Assembly: GCA_009746045.1 (NCBI GenBank)
Contig: RPFO01000240.1
Coordinates: 1 to 64,000 of the forward strand
DNA: 64,000 nucleotides
From: Mesostigma viride
Lineage: Eukaryota > Streptophyta > Mesostigmatophyceae > Mesostigmatales > Mesostigmataceae
Reading direction: 5' to 3'
Shown here: positions 32,588-43,600 of the stretch, one piece after another
Layout of the letters: each line of letters starts with the position of its first letter
Numbering within the stretch: position 1 is the first letter of the stretch
Translations under genes and position numbers: made by a program
Notes under the pieces: generated by a model
What the model was told of the DNA's origin: nothing
What the model saw: only the letters and a program-made list of their open reading frames with translations
Database searches by the model: none

Positions 32588-35500
32588 CTAAGTTGACATG
32601 AGTTTGCCACGCAGGGCAGTGAACCTGGCACGTGAAAGTGCCTTCGTCAGAAGATCAGCAAGCATGTCCTCCCCAGGACAATGCTTCATGGCGATGAGTC
32701 CCCCCTCCACCTTCTCCCGGATGAAATGGAAACGCACGTCAATGTGCTTCGTGCGCTTGGGATGAACAGGGTCACGAGCGAGTGCCACGGCGCCTGTGTT
32801 GTCGCAGAAGACAGGCGTGGGCCCCTGAACTGGATGCCCCAGCTCCCCCAACATGTGCCTCAGTGGAAGCACTAGCTGGGTTACGCTGCTAGCAGCAATG
32901 TACTCCGCCTCGCAGGAAGACAGGGCGGTAACGTGCTGCTTGCGGCTGCACCACTCGACTGCGGCCCCCCTGAACATCACTACATTGCCAGAGACAGATC
33001 TGCGTGTCTCAGGGCAGTTCCCCCAATCGGCATCCGTCCACCCCTCCAGCCCCCCTTGGCCACCATAGCGCAGTCCCAAATCCTTGGTGTGGACAAGGTA
33101 GCGCACCACTCGCTTGGCCAGCTCCAAGTCGCCCTCCGTGGGTGCCTGCATGCATTGGGCCAGCTGGTTGACAGCAAAAGCAATGTCTGGGCGCGTCCAT
33201 GTCGCGGCGTACATGAGAGCACCAACAATCTGCTGAAAGAGTTGATGGTTTGGGGCATCACACATTCCCCCCTCGCGACGGGGACTACCAGGCACTATAG
33301 GGGTGTGCACAGGGTGAGGGGTAGAAAGCCCAAAACGGGCAGCAATAGCTTCAATGTAGGGCCGTTGGTGCATGGTAAGGGAACGAGACGCAGGGTCGAT
33401 AGTAAGGGAAACACCGAGGAAAAGAGAGGGATTGTCCGACTCAGTGATTTGAAAAGTATTAGCCAAACGGCGAGACCAGGATGCCAGCCAGGAAGGGGAA
33501 GGATGAGCAGCAAGAATGTCATCGACGTGCACGAACACGAAACCACGAGACGAAGGGTAGTAATACAGGCACGCATCAATTTGGCTTTGGATGGCGCCGT
33601 CAGAAAGAAGGTGTGCACGGAACGTTTTATGCCAATTGCGTGGCGCTTGCTTGATGCCATACAAGCTGCGGTGCAGCTTCCACACAAGCACATCGCCATT
33701 GGCATCCCGCTCTTCAAAGCCAGTAGGGGGACGCACAAAGACATCCTCCTGTAGGGGAGCATAGAGAAAAGCGGTTCGGACATCGAGCTGCTTGACAGTA
33801 AAGCCAGACGTGACAGCTAAAGCAAGAGCAAGTCGCACGGTGGACGCACGAACAGTGGGGGAAAAGACTTCATTAAAGTCGATACCTTCACGTTGGGCAA
33901 AACCTTTCACGACAAACCTGGCCTTGTGACGGCCGTCGGACTTGACAGCAAATACCCACCGGGAAGGGAGGACCTTGGCACCGGCGGGCAAAGTACGCGG
34001 GCTCACAAGCGAGTATACTGCATGATCACGAATGCTATTAATTTCGCTCAACATCGCAGCCCACCACTCTGGACTGTTGTTAGCCTCAGTAAAGGAGACG
34101 GGAAGGGAAACGTCACTGCCAGTAAAATGCACTGTGTCAAAAAGATCACGAACTGACTGGTAATGCGGAAAAAAACGAGCCCATTTAGGCGACACCGTGA
34201 CAGGGGGAGCATAGGTAGTAATCTCCATCGCGAGGGGTTCACGGGTGCTACCGCAAAACATCAGCTCATCAGCAGTTGCCATGGCGACATTACCAGCTGG
34301 GTTACGTCGCAGCGCAGAGATTGTACTTTGCAGTCGAGCAGCACTTGAAGTGGCAGTGACCGGTGGACCAGCAGACAGCTCCCGTGCGTCACTTGGGGAG
34401 ACGTCGTCAGTAGTTAGGACGGGCTGTGAAAAGTTTGGAGCACCGTCGAGCGCCTCCGGAACTGGTCTAGGACTTGGGACGTTGACTGCATCAGGACTTG
34501 GTGCGTCCGCTCCCTCGTGGCGAAGCTCCTCAGGAATATCCCTTCTGGTGGCGTCCAGAAACCTCGCCTGAGACCGGGTGACCGGTCCGCTACGTTCGGC
34601 CAGAGAATTTGGCTGAACTTCTGCTACAGCCGGAAGATCAGTTGGTGAAGTTTCCTCCAGTGCGGCAGAACTTTCCAGAAGCGGCGCAGGAGTTGGCATG
34701 GCTCCATTGCGCCAGGCCTCATTGAAGGTGACATGCAGGCGGCGAATGACATCCTTGGATTCTGGACGGTAAATGAGGTACGCCGGCGATTCCAGATCAT
34801 AGCCGACGAAGATTCCAGGCAGAGCCTTGGCCTCCAGCTTGCCACGTGGGCCCTCCACCCGATAGAAGGCAGGGCAGCCGAAAATTCGAAGATTCGAGAG
34901 ATCCGCATTGCGACCGGTGAGCAGGAAGTGTGGCGTGGCACCTCCAGGATTCGAGCTAGACGGCAGGCGGTTAAGTATATAAACCGCGCAATTGAAGGCT
35001 AGTGCCCAGAATCCTTTGGGCAAACCGGCATGCGTGAGCATTGCCAGTGTCATGCCCATGGCCAGACCCCACAGCCGCTCCGCCACTCCGTTCTGCTCAG
35101 GAGTGTAGGGGCTGGAGAACTCCTGGTGCACTCGGTGTTCAGCGCAGACGGCCCGCCACGCCTGCCCAGTGAAGACTGCGTCGTTGTCGGTCCGGAGAAG
35201 AATCGAACCGTTGTAGAAGGGGCGAATTTCGCGCGCGAGCAGCTGCTGTAGGGCGTCAACAGCCTCGTCCTTGTGTCGAAGCGGAAAGCACCATCGCCAG
35301 CGGGTAGCATCGTCGGTGAAACCGAGCATGTAGCGGGCGCCTCCAATTGCTGGCTGCATCGGCCCGAGAATGTCGCTGTGAAGCTTGGCTCGGGGAACAG
35401 TCGATCGGAGCTGTCCAGGCGAAAATGAGCGCCTCTTGATGAAGCCAGCAGGGCAGGATGGGCAGCCAGGCGATGACAGGCGCCTCGAAAAAAGGTTAGA

Positions 35501-36931
35501 CTCCGGAATGGCGGCCAGCCTCTTGATCCGATCTTCGCCAGCATGCCCAAGACGCCAGTGCCAGAGCAGGCTCGCCGGCCGCTCGATGGCCGTGGCAGCC
35601 ATTGCCGCCTCGTCGCGCTCCGCAGGTAACACGTAGATGTTGTTCTGCAGCGCAATCTTGTGCGTCTCGTTGTCCAGCACCACTGTCTGCTCGGTGAGGT
35701 CGACTTTGTGGCCGTCCTTGGCGAGCTGCCCAGCTGATAGCAGTCGGGCGCTCAAGCCGGGCACGAAGAGCGCACCATTCAGGTGCACATGCTGGTTGGG
35801 CAGTTTGAGCCGAATCGTGCCCACTCCCGTCGCGCGAAGACGTCCTCCTGATCCGACGATGTTCCTAGTGGTGGGGGTGAGGGACACAAAGTCAGTGCGG
35901 CATGGGGACATGTGGCTGCTTGCAGCGGAGTCCAGAACCCAGGCAGGGGGCTTGGGGCTATACTGCGTGAGTGCAGCAGCCTCCTGCGACGGCGCCGACT
36001 CGGCGATGGTGGTGAAGACGAAGCCCTCCGGCAGCTCCGCGGCCTCCTGGGTGTTGTTGGCCACGCTTCCGCCAGGTGAGGTCTCCTTCTTGGTCGCTTG
36101 GTTGCCCCTCCTGCGCTGGTTGCCCCGCCGTCCTTGGTTCTTGCTTCGTGGCTTGAGCTGGGAGTTCTTTTGCCAGCACTGGGTCTCCGCATGCCCACTC
36201 CTGTTGCAGTAGGCGCAGTGCTTCCTCTCACCACCCTTGTTGGCAGTGTGGAAAGCTTGACCTTGGGCTGGCTCCTCCTTGGTAGCTTGAGAAGGCCGTC
36301 CTCCCAGCAGCATGTCCTCCGCCTCCAGCAGCGCAGCCTTGACCTCCTCCAAGCTGTCCTCCTCTTTGAAGTGCGCTGAAATCAGGGCAGGGCGATATCG
36401 GTCAGGCAGGCCGCTCTTGAGGATAGCCGCAAAATCTTGGTCGCTCATGACGCCTCCCACCGCACGGTAGTCCGCCAGCAGCAGCAATCCACGTAGGATA
36501 TACTGCCCCATGGTCTCCCCAGGCTTCATTTGCAGCCGGTGAAGCTGAATCCTGAGGTCCATGCGGTGACTCTTGGTGAGCTTTTGTTGCTCGTAGACCT
36601 CCCTCAGCGTCTTGTAGAGCTTGCTGCCAGATTGGTCTGGCACGAGCGATAGGATGCGCCTCGCTTCTCCCACAAGTGCAGCTGAGATGACAAGGCCAAC
36701 AGCTTGGTCAGCCTTGCGGTCCTGCCTGGTGCCCAGCAGGACGTCCTTAACCTCATAGAAGGAACAGAAACCCTCAAGAGATGTCTTGGTCTCCTCCCAG
36801 CCACGTAGGCTTGTGCCATCGAATTTCAGCACCATCTTGGAGCACACATTCAGCATAGGAGTGTAGTCGACGTCGCTTGCCATGGAGCTTGTAGCTGGGC
36901 TGGGTTTCTTGGTGGTCTTCTTGGAGCTCAT
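32588..36931 (-). CDS. Copia gag-pol polyprotein, 1447 codons, intact
   Basis: One open frame from an ATG 19 bases after the 5' LTR. Gag helices occupy about 1-215. The zinc knuckle CAYCNRSGHAETQC (239-252) is CX2CX4HX4C. Protease is at D334 in VLDSAASSHM (DSA where DSG is usual). Integrase has an HHCC region near 458-495 (HWRLGHAG and CPSC), and catalytic D520, D582 and E618 (NGVAER). RT includes LDVRTAFLY (D1050) and VHVDDILA (1134-1141, HVDD in place of YVDD). RNase H includes WTDADWGNC, SCEAEYIA and CDNTGAV near the end. The order gag-PR-INT-RT-RH is that of Ty1/copia. There is no stop or frameshift, unlike most coding DNA around it. Confidence 0.96.
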   Translation of the reverse strand: MSSKKTTKKPSPATSSMASDVDYTPMLNVCSKMVLKFDGTSLRGWEETKTSLEGFCSFYEVKDVLLGTRQDRKADQAVGLVISAALVGEARRILSLVPDQSGSKLYKTLREVYEQQKLTKSHRMDLRIQLHRLQMKPGETMGQYILRGLLLLADYRAVGGVMSDQDFAAILKSGLPDRYRPALISAHFKEEDSLEEVKAALLEAEDMLLGGRPSQATKEEPAQGQAFHTANKGGERKHCAYCNRSGHAETQCWQKNSQLKPRSKNQGRRGNQRRRGNQATKKETSPGGSVANNTQEAAELPEGFVFTTIAESAPSQEAAALTQYSPKPPAWVLDSAASSHMSPCRTDFVSLTPTTRNIVGSGGRLRATGVGTIRLKLPNQHVHLNGALFVPGLSARLLSAGQLAKDGHKVDLTEQTVVLDNETHKIALQNNIYVLPAERDEAAMAATAIERPASLLWHWRLGHAGEDRIKRLAAIPESNLFSRRLSSPGCPSCPAGFIKRRSFSPGQLRSTVPRAKLHSDILGPMQPAIGGARYMLGFTDDATRWRWCFPLRHKDEAVDALQQLLAREIRPFYNGSILLRTDNDAVFTGQAWRAVCAEHRVHQEFSSPYTPEQNGVAERLWGLAMGMTLAMLTHAGLPKGFWALAFNCAVYILNRLPSSSNPGGATPHFLLTGRNADLSNLRIFGCPAFYRVEGPRGKLEAKALPGIFVGYDLESPAYLIYRPESKDVIRRLHVTFNEAWRNGAMPTPAPLLESSAALEETSPTDLPAVAEVQPNSLAERSGPVTRSQARFLDATRRDIPEELRHEGADAPSPDAVNVPSPRPVPEALDGAPNFSQPVLTTDDVSPSDARELSAGPPVTATSSAARLQSTISALRRNPAGNVAMATADELMFCGSTREPLAMEITTYAPPVTVSPKWARFFPHYQSVRDLFDTVHFTGSDVSLPVSFTEANNSPEWWAAMLSEINSIRDHAVYSLVSPRTLPAGAKVLPSRWVFAVKSDGRHKARFVVKGFAQREGIDFNEVFSPTVRASTVRLALALAVTSGFTVKQLDVRTAFLYAPLQEDVFVRPPTGFEERDANGDVLVWKLHRSLYGIKQAPRNWHKTFRAHLLSDGAIQSQIDACLYYYPSSRGFVFVHVDDILAAHPSPSWLASWSRRLANTFQITESDNPSLFLGVSLTIDPASRSLTMHQRPYIEAIAARFGLSTPHPVHTPIVPGSPRREGGMCDAPNHQLFQQIVGALMYAATWTRPDIAFAVNQLAQCMQAPTEGDLELAKRVVRYLVHTKDLGLRYGGQGGLEGWTDADWGNCPETRRSVSGNVVMFRGAAVEWCSRKQHVTALSSCEAEYIAASSVTQLVLPLRHMLGELGHPVQGPTPVFCDNTGAVALARDPVHPKRTKHIDVRFHFIREKVEGGLIAMKHCPGEDMLADLLTKALSRARFTALRGKLMST

Positions 36932-36937
36932 GAAGAT

Positions 36938-36950
36938 TCCTCCGATACCA
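36938..36950 (-). promoter_or_regulatory. Copia primer binding site
   Basis: TGGTATCGGAGGA on the minus strand, directly after the 5' LTR. It closely resembles the TGGTATCAGAGC site that pairs with initiator methionine tRNA in plant copia elements. Confidence 0.8.
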
Positions 36951-37728
36951 TGTTGGAAAGGTAGAGGAAACTAATGGGTTTTACACAATGCCTTGTGCTT
37001 GGCCTTGTTACCCTTGCACCTTGCAGGTGATGAAAGACTGAGCTTGAAGACAATGGAAGAGAGACCAGAAAAAGAGTTTTATTTCTTAGGCTGAGAGGTT
37101 AGGAAAAGAGGTACCTGGCCTTAGGAGCCAGTTTCTTTTTATACCTTTCTAGCTAGGAAGGATGACATCAGATGCTGATGTCATCATAGAAGCTTGTAGA
37201 AACATCTAAGCATATTCCCAGCATATTCTCAGTATATTCCAGGAATATTCCTGGCATATTCCTAGAACATTCCAAGGTCATTCTAGAAAGGTTCTAATGA
37301 GCTGGCATGACAGTTGATTGCCAAATGTCCTCTGAACAATGTGCCACATCTAATGCTTAATAAAGTGACACATGGTTTCTACTTGGAATGACAAGTGTAA
37401 TCCAATGAGTCTATCCACTTGTCAGTCAATGGAATGCAACACTTGTCACTATGAGCTTCCAACACATGTCAGCTCATGGAATGGACACTTGTCTACCAAA
37501 GAAGTACACCACTTGTCAAGCATGGAAGTGATGCTACTAGACCAACTCAGGTACAAGAGATCTATGGCCAAATATAGGACTATGGCACATGAACATTGAT
37601 CAGCTCATTGAGAGCAATTCATCTAACTTATCAAATCTATCAAATTCTCAGCCCTTGTGAAGTAAAACAAAGAAGAATAAAGTCAGGCTGGAATATAGTG
37701 TGGGCAGGTGGGTATATGATCCCCAACA
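36951..37728 (-). repeat. Copia 5' LTR
   Basis: 778 bp, same length as the other LTR. Promoter of the element (TATA-like TATAAAAA at 37136-37143 on the minus strand). Confidence 0.93.
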
Positions 37729-40404
37729 CCCACCGCCACATTTGCCAAGCGAAGTAACTGCTCCACATCCTCCTTACCTGCGAGCAAACCGATCATGCCA
37801 TCAACGCATGACTAAAATCGAGTTAGTAGAAATCGGACTGCCAACCGTAAAAAATGAAAACACTCGACATAACAGAATTCACTCGCAGATTTTTTCTTAC
37901 CCTTTTTGGCCTTTTCCTTCGACCTCTGCTCGCAGGTAGACCCCGTCTGGGGGTGGGGGGCAGGCGCCGGGGCGGGTTTGGCGGGCTCGGCAACCTTGGC
38001 AGTCTTCGCGGTCTTGGGTAACTTCTTGGAAGCAACGCGCTCCTTTCCCCCGTCCTCCTCCTCTCCGCCGCCATCCTCCTCCTCCTTCTCCTCCTCATCG
38101 TCCGAATCTGAAAGCACAACTGCTTTTCGACGCCGTTTCTGAGGCAGGGCAGGCTTGGCAGCCTTCCCCACCTTGGCCGATTTCTTGGAAGCAACGTGCT
38201 CCGCAGCCTTCCCACCCTTGGCGGATTTCTTGGTAGCAACGTGCTGCTCCTCCTCCTCCTCCTCCTCCTCCTCCCCCTCCTCCTCCTCAGCATCGTCGTC
38301 CTCCTCCTCCTCCTCCTCCTCACTCAGCATCGTCGTCCGAATCAGCCACTGCCACAAGTTGCTTACGAAGCTGCTTCTTCGGTACCTGAGAAATGGGCTG
38401 AGTCCGCGGGGGAACCCGAAGCGTACTCTTCGGTACTTGAGAACTGGGCAGAGGCGCCGGGGTGGGCAGAGTCGGCAAGGGAACCCGAAGCTGCTTCTTC
38501 GGAACCTGAAAAACGGGCTGCGGCGCGGCAGGCTTGGAAGGCCCACCTCCATCATCCTCAACAAGTGACACGACTGCACGTCGAGTCACTTGAGAAGCGG
38601 GCTTCTTCGCCGCAGGCGGATCCGAATCACCTTCAGGCCCCGTCATCTGTTCGGCCTGCTGCGTTCTCACCTCGACGGGGGTCTCTCCGCGGTTAGACCC
38701 TCCTGCCGGACCTCCATCCCCTCCATCCCCTCCCTCCAACAACTGTTGGTCATCCCTCTCCACCACGGCGGACAATCCCCCAGCTTCGTGGGAAGCTTTT
38801 CGCTTCTTCGCCCTTCCGAGCCTAGGCCCCCATCACCTTCCCCCGTTCAAGCCGCTCCCACAATTCAGTCCCAATCCCGATCCTTTCCGTTATCTCTTGA
38901 AACCCCTTAATCTCCGGCCTGGTACCAAACACGATCACCATCGGTTCGAACCTGGAGAAAAACTCTTGGGCGCAAGCCTTCAGCACATGATCGTAGATCC
39001 CGCCCGGTTGGGGAATGTCCGATTCTGGCGGGCAAGGACCAAACGCCCACCACCTGGACTGAAAGTCAACTCCACTTATCACCCCAAATGTTCGCCAAGT
39101 TCAGCAGGCTCAGGCACGGAAGGGACCTGCCCAAGGGAAAGGGTGGGCTGAAGCTGAGGCAACCTCGCCTGCCACCTGCTTGACGAGCGACTCGTCATCT
39201 TTATCACCGAGGAGGACGTGACAGCAAAACCAGACCCGGCGACGGCCCCAGTCCACACTACGCCACTCATACACAACGTCCCACTCCTCCTTCCCCTTCG
39301 CCTCCTCCTCCTTCTTCGCCACCGTCTCCTTCCCCTTCCCCTTCCCCTTCTCCAGCCCCTTCACCGGCCCCTTCATCGCCGCCTCCTTCACCCCCCTTCG
39401 AGTAATCCAACTTTTGGAGCGTACTTCCTGAACGCTTCCGGAGCCAAAAGTGCCAAACCCACCGTCTTGTCCTCGCTCTCTTTTAGCAGAATCTCCTGAA
39501 AGTCGATCTTGCCACTACTGAGATCCTTTCTCGGAATCCTCAGATGTGCGGCGTGTTTTTTGGCTTTAAGAAGGTAGGCGATGTTCCTCGTTATGATGAC
39601 GGCCACATCCCAAAATTCCCGGTATCTGGCCACAATCTGCTCCCTGCCGACTGGCCGAGGGAGAGGATGGAGATTGAAGACGAGTTCGAAAATATGAGAC
39701 GCCACAAACTCCTTGCCCTTTGCGTCCTTGCATTTCGCTTCCAGCGTCACATCCTCCTTGAATCTGGCGCAAATGGTCAGCCGCAGGCACTCCAGCACAT
39801 CCTTGGCGAACTCCACCAACTTGGTGAGCTTTTCCGGTCCAACCTGGCAGCTCATGATGCAATCGATCACGGCGTCCATCATAGGAAGGCTGGCCAAGTT
39901 CCTGAAAGCGGTCCAAGAGACCTTCTGGCCTTTCTTCTCCCCCTCTGCATTCGCGAATTTGCACCTTTGCATCATCACCTCCTCAGGCGCGGGTTTCGTT
40001 GAGGCAGGATCATCAGTCTGCTCCTGTGTCAGACGGAGAAACGTGTTGGCCAGCGTGCGACTGTAAGCGGAATGCACTGAAGCAATGCTGTGGGCCGGCT
40101 TTTTCTTTCCTTCTGCTTCCTCCTCGTGTACATCCACCGCTGCCGGCTCCACATTCCCTTCCCTTCCCCCCGCTTGCCGCATAGCCGGGAGGATGTACGT
40201 GAGCAGATTGGTATAGTGGCCATCCGCAATATAGTGGCCCTTCCCACGCGTGACTTTGCCGTGTAGATATAGCTTGTTGTAGTTCCACACGTCAAGCAAC
40301 GCCTGGCCCAGCGTACGATCCGCCACGGCTAAGTCCTCCGAATTCGCCCCCTTGGCGATGTCGAACAGCTTCTCCAGCTTGCCGGTCAGCACCGCCTGCG
40401 ACAT

Positions 40405-40650
40405 CAATTAACATCGAGCGAGCAACGACAAAACTCAGTCATAAAAGGCGAGGGGTATAGCTGCGGATAGACCCTAACAAAATTCGAAAAAGAAACGGCC
40501 GACAATACGCAACGAAAATTCCAACAAAAAAAAGGAGAGGGTCTAGCTGCAGCGAGACCCTCGCAAAAAACTTGAAGCGCACACAAAAAACAACCACGAA
40601 AATTCCGAGGGTCTACCCGCAGCTAGACCCTGCCAAAATAGATAGCTTAC
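40405..40650. other. Intron or intergenic gap with three 22 bp palindromes
   Basis: Palindrome copies at 40453-40474, 40539-40560 and 40609-40630. GTAAGC follows the upstream coding region at 40650, and an acceptor-like CAG precedes 40395, but joining these gives a stop. Two adjacent genes are therefore as likely as one intron. Confidence 0.6.
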
Positions 40651-43600
40651 ATCTTCTTTTGCTTAGGTAGATTTCGCTGCTCACTCCACGACGGGAGCAG
40701 GTCGCCACCCTTGAGAAGAATGACATTCGTACCCATGTAACCACCACGGAATTTCCGCAACAGGTCCTGGAAGGCGTGCTCCGCCTCCTTAGGAGTATTT
40801 GCGAAATTGGACTCCGCCCCACCCTCGCACATCATTGCCCGAACCTCTCCCCACCCGCCATCCGGCCCCCTGAGAAACGACTTTAACCCCTTAAAGTAGT
40901 GGTTCCCATCCACCACCGCGTACCGGAGAACCAGATACGGTACCGGTACCCGTTCCTCAAAAAATTTCGGATCGTAGGACTTCATCGCAGTATTGCACAG
41001 CAGGTTGAAACACCCGACTGCCCTCGATCTCCTGAGGCAAAACTGCTTCCACTCGTCCACCTGGCGTAGGTACGCCACTCAAGTCCTCTCGCGAGGAAAG
41101 AGGTGGTGGACTCCGTGTTAAGCCACACGTCGACTTCAGTATCCGAAAGGGGCCGGAAGTACCTGGACCCCACATCCTCCGCGTCAATCTTGGCGCCGTG
41201 GTGAATCTTCAGCCACTTGACGAAATCCGGCATGCACAAGATTTGCTTGTCGAACAGGTCAGGTTGAGATTCGGCAAGCGCCTGGAAAGGGAACTGCCAG
41301 ACCGGGACAACAACCTTGAAGTGCAAGGCGTTGTCCCGCGCATTGAGGAGAATGCGGCCGTTCTCCTTAATGGTTTCAAGGTTTAAACGCCGCTGCCTCA
41401 AAGCCTCTGGCAAAATAAGCGCGTTGACCGTCTGGATCCGCATACTGAAACATCCGGTCTGCTTAAAATCGGCCGGCCGAATCCAACGCGTTTCCCTGAG
41501 AGTATTGGCCTTCCGGATGTTCTGGTCCCTGACCTCCTTGTTCGAGTCGACCTTTTTCGAAGGCTTCCAGCTTTCAATGATAGGGTCGGTGTCCGGGTTC
41601 CCACTGCTCGTGAGCACCCCCTCCTTAAAAAGCTTGTTGAGTGACCGGAGCAGCTCAAGAAAGGGGGAGAACTCGGGCCAGTTTGGCAGGTCATCGACGT
41701 CCGCCATCCGCCTACTCGAGCAGTACTTGAGCATATCCTTCACCAGCGCGAACACGGCGTCATGACCAGGTAACTTCTTCTCCACCGTGGCGTCTTCGTC
41801 CCCCCCGTCATCCTGAAGTAAAAAATCGAAAAGGACCGCAGGATTTGCTCAAGTCAGTAATATTTAGGCCGACCACGACATCCTGTTCAGGGACGAACAA
41901 AGTTCTGTTGGAATAATACCTTACTGACACTAAACACCAAGTCCCGCAGCCAGTCAGCGTCTACCCGCAGCGAGAGGTCTAAATTTTCACAACAATCGTA
42001 CCTGTCCAGTTTTCTGCTGCTTCTTGGCCTCCTTAGCCTTCTCCTTCTCCGCCTTCTTCGCCTCCTTCTCCGCCGCCTTCGCCTCCGCGTTCTTCTTACT
42101 GTTAGCCTTTGCCACCGCATTCAGCGCCCTTTTTCCCTCAGCGGCCCGACGACGAAAATCAGACTTCATGAATTTCTCGATCTTGTCAACCTTTGCCTCT
42201 GAGTACTCCTTAGGCTGCCACTTGTAATTCTTGGTGGCTTTCGACTTCACCAGATTTACAAATTCATATGCCAATTCACTCTGAAAGGTAGCGGCACCCA
42301 ACACCTCCGTATCGAAATCGGCATCGACTTCCGCCTCAAGTCGTGTCAGGTACTTGCGAAACTCGGACCCCGCAGGTCCCTCCGAATCGACGCCATCGGG
42401 CGGAGACTTAAGCATGATCAGGCCAACAGCAATAATATGATCCTTCGCAACCTTCTTGCGGGAATCCAGCTTTTCCCTTTCATGCTCAGTCAATTCGGGC
42501 TTCGCCGCCTTCCCCCCCGCAGTACCCCCAGCGACAGCCCCCGCCTGCATGACAAAAAAAAACCAACAAGAAGGGACTTGACCTCAGTTCGATTGTTGCA
42601 CCATCGTCTCTCTGCGGAGATACCCCTCAGCACGAAAAAAATCACACGAACTCGCGGCGGATGAACGTACCTGCACAGCCACTTCTCCCTCAGCGTCTCC
42701 CCATCCTCATCTCCTCCAGCGTTTTCATCCCCCCATCCTCATCTCCTCCAGCGTTTTCTTCCTCTCCGGCAGCGCCTGCTGAGGCCAAACCCCCCACCTG
42801 TCAACACCGAATACGACAGCTCATTGGAAATCAAAATTAGTCGACATTTGTATATTTCGCATAATGCGCTCACTAAAACTTCAGGCGAAATGCAGACATC
42901 CGGATATCGTTCAATGCTTACCATTTCCATCTCGAGTCCCGGACTCGAGATGGTCTGGCAGACCAAAGACCAGCACTGTCAACAGCCATCGCCGCAGCCG
43001 CCCCCTGAAAAAAGACAACAGATTGGTGGGGGGCACCGTTGAAATTAGCCGAAGATGTCAGTTACAATAAAAGGGTGAGGGTCTACCTGCAGCTAGACCC
43101 CATGTAAGACTAAGTGGAAACTCGACGGACAAGCACCCACCTTATCAACCAAGTCTGACAAATTCGTTCCATCCTCCGATACGTCCCCTGGCATGGAGCC
43201 CCCCTGCATGATATGACAGGACAAACCATGAAGGTTGGTCAGCATATAGAGCCGTATTCAGGGAATGGAAACAAACCAAATCGATAAACGATATCGGCAA
43301 GTTAACGTACCGAAACGTAGAACTTCCACCTCCTCAAAATCTTCCCCAAAGGCCATATCGGCACTTGATGGGCTCTCTCCTTTTCCAGATGCCGCCTCAA
43401 TTCCGCCTCGAAGAACAACTCGAGGGACTGCCAATGGCCTCCCGCCTCTAAATCAGACCACTCCGTGTCTATCTTCTTTCGGATACTCTGGAGACAATCA
43501 ACCAACGAGATTTGATCCAACCATTCCTGGACGACTTCCCGGTGTGGCTTATATGTCTGAATAACATTGAAGTCGGCCCGGTGCCGGAAACTTTGGATCA

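Larger units (their letters stand above)
31782..37728 (-). mobile_element. Young, complete Ty1/copia retrotransposon
   Basis: 5947 bp with 778 bp LTRs at both ends and the target duplication CCCAC (31777-31781 and 37729-37733). On the minus strand the LTR starts TGTTGGGG and ends CTTTCCAACA. The LTRs look identical wherever compared. Primer site, polypurine tract and one uninterrupted polyprotein are all present, so it is probably recent and perhaps still mobile. It lies inside a coding exon of the giant element. Confidence 0.96.
31248..40404 (-). pseudogene. Unrecognised multi-exon gene of the giant element, last exon split by copia
   Basis: The frame starts at the ATG at 40404 (MSQAVLTGKLEKLFDIAKG) with a globular region of about 340 residues. 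It then continues through Lys/Glu-rich and Pro-rich stretches, a globular patch (FQSRWWAFGPCPPESDIPQP at about 39065) and acidic runs (38320-38100) to a donor GGTAAGAAA at 37901/37900. After a 123 bp intron, the last exon begins at 37777 (KEDVEQLLRLANVAVG), is split by the copia element, and ends at the stop at 31248. Removing the copia element and one CCCAC copy keeps that frame open. One-base shifts are needed near 39390, 39090, 38840 and 38330, mostly in G runs: sequencing error or decay. An exon join to the gene upstream is possible but the phase does not fit. Confidence 0.55.

Noticed and set aside
42910-43005. Extra exon between exons 3 and 4 of the 45785-40651 gene
   Set aside because: It has acceptor and donor-like signals, but including it breaks the phase, while joining exon 3 directly to 42797 keeps it.
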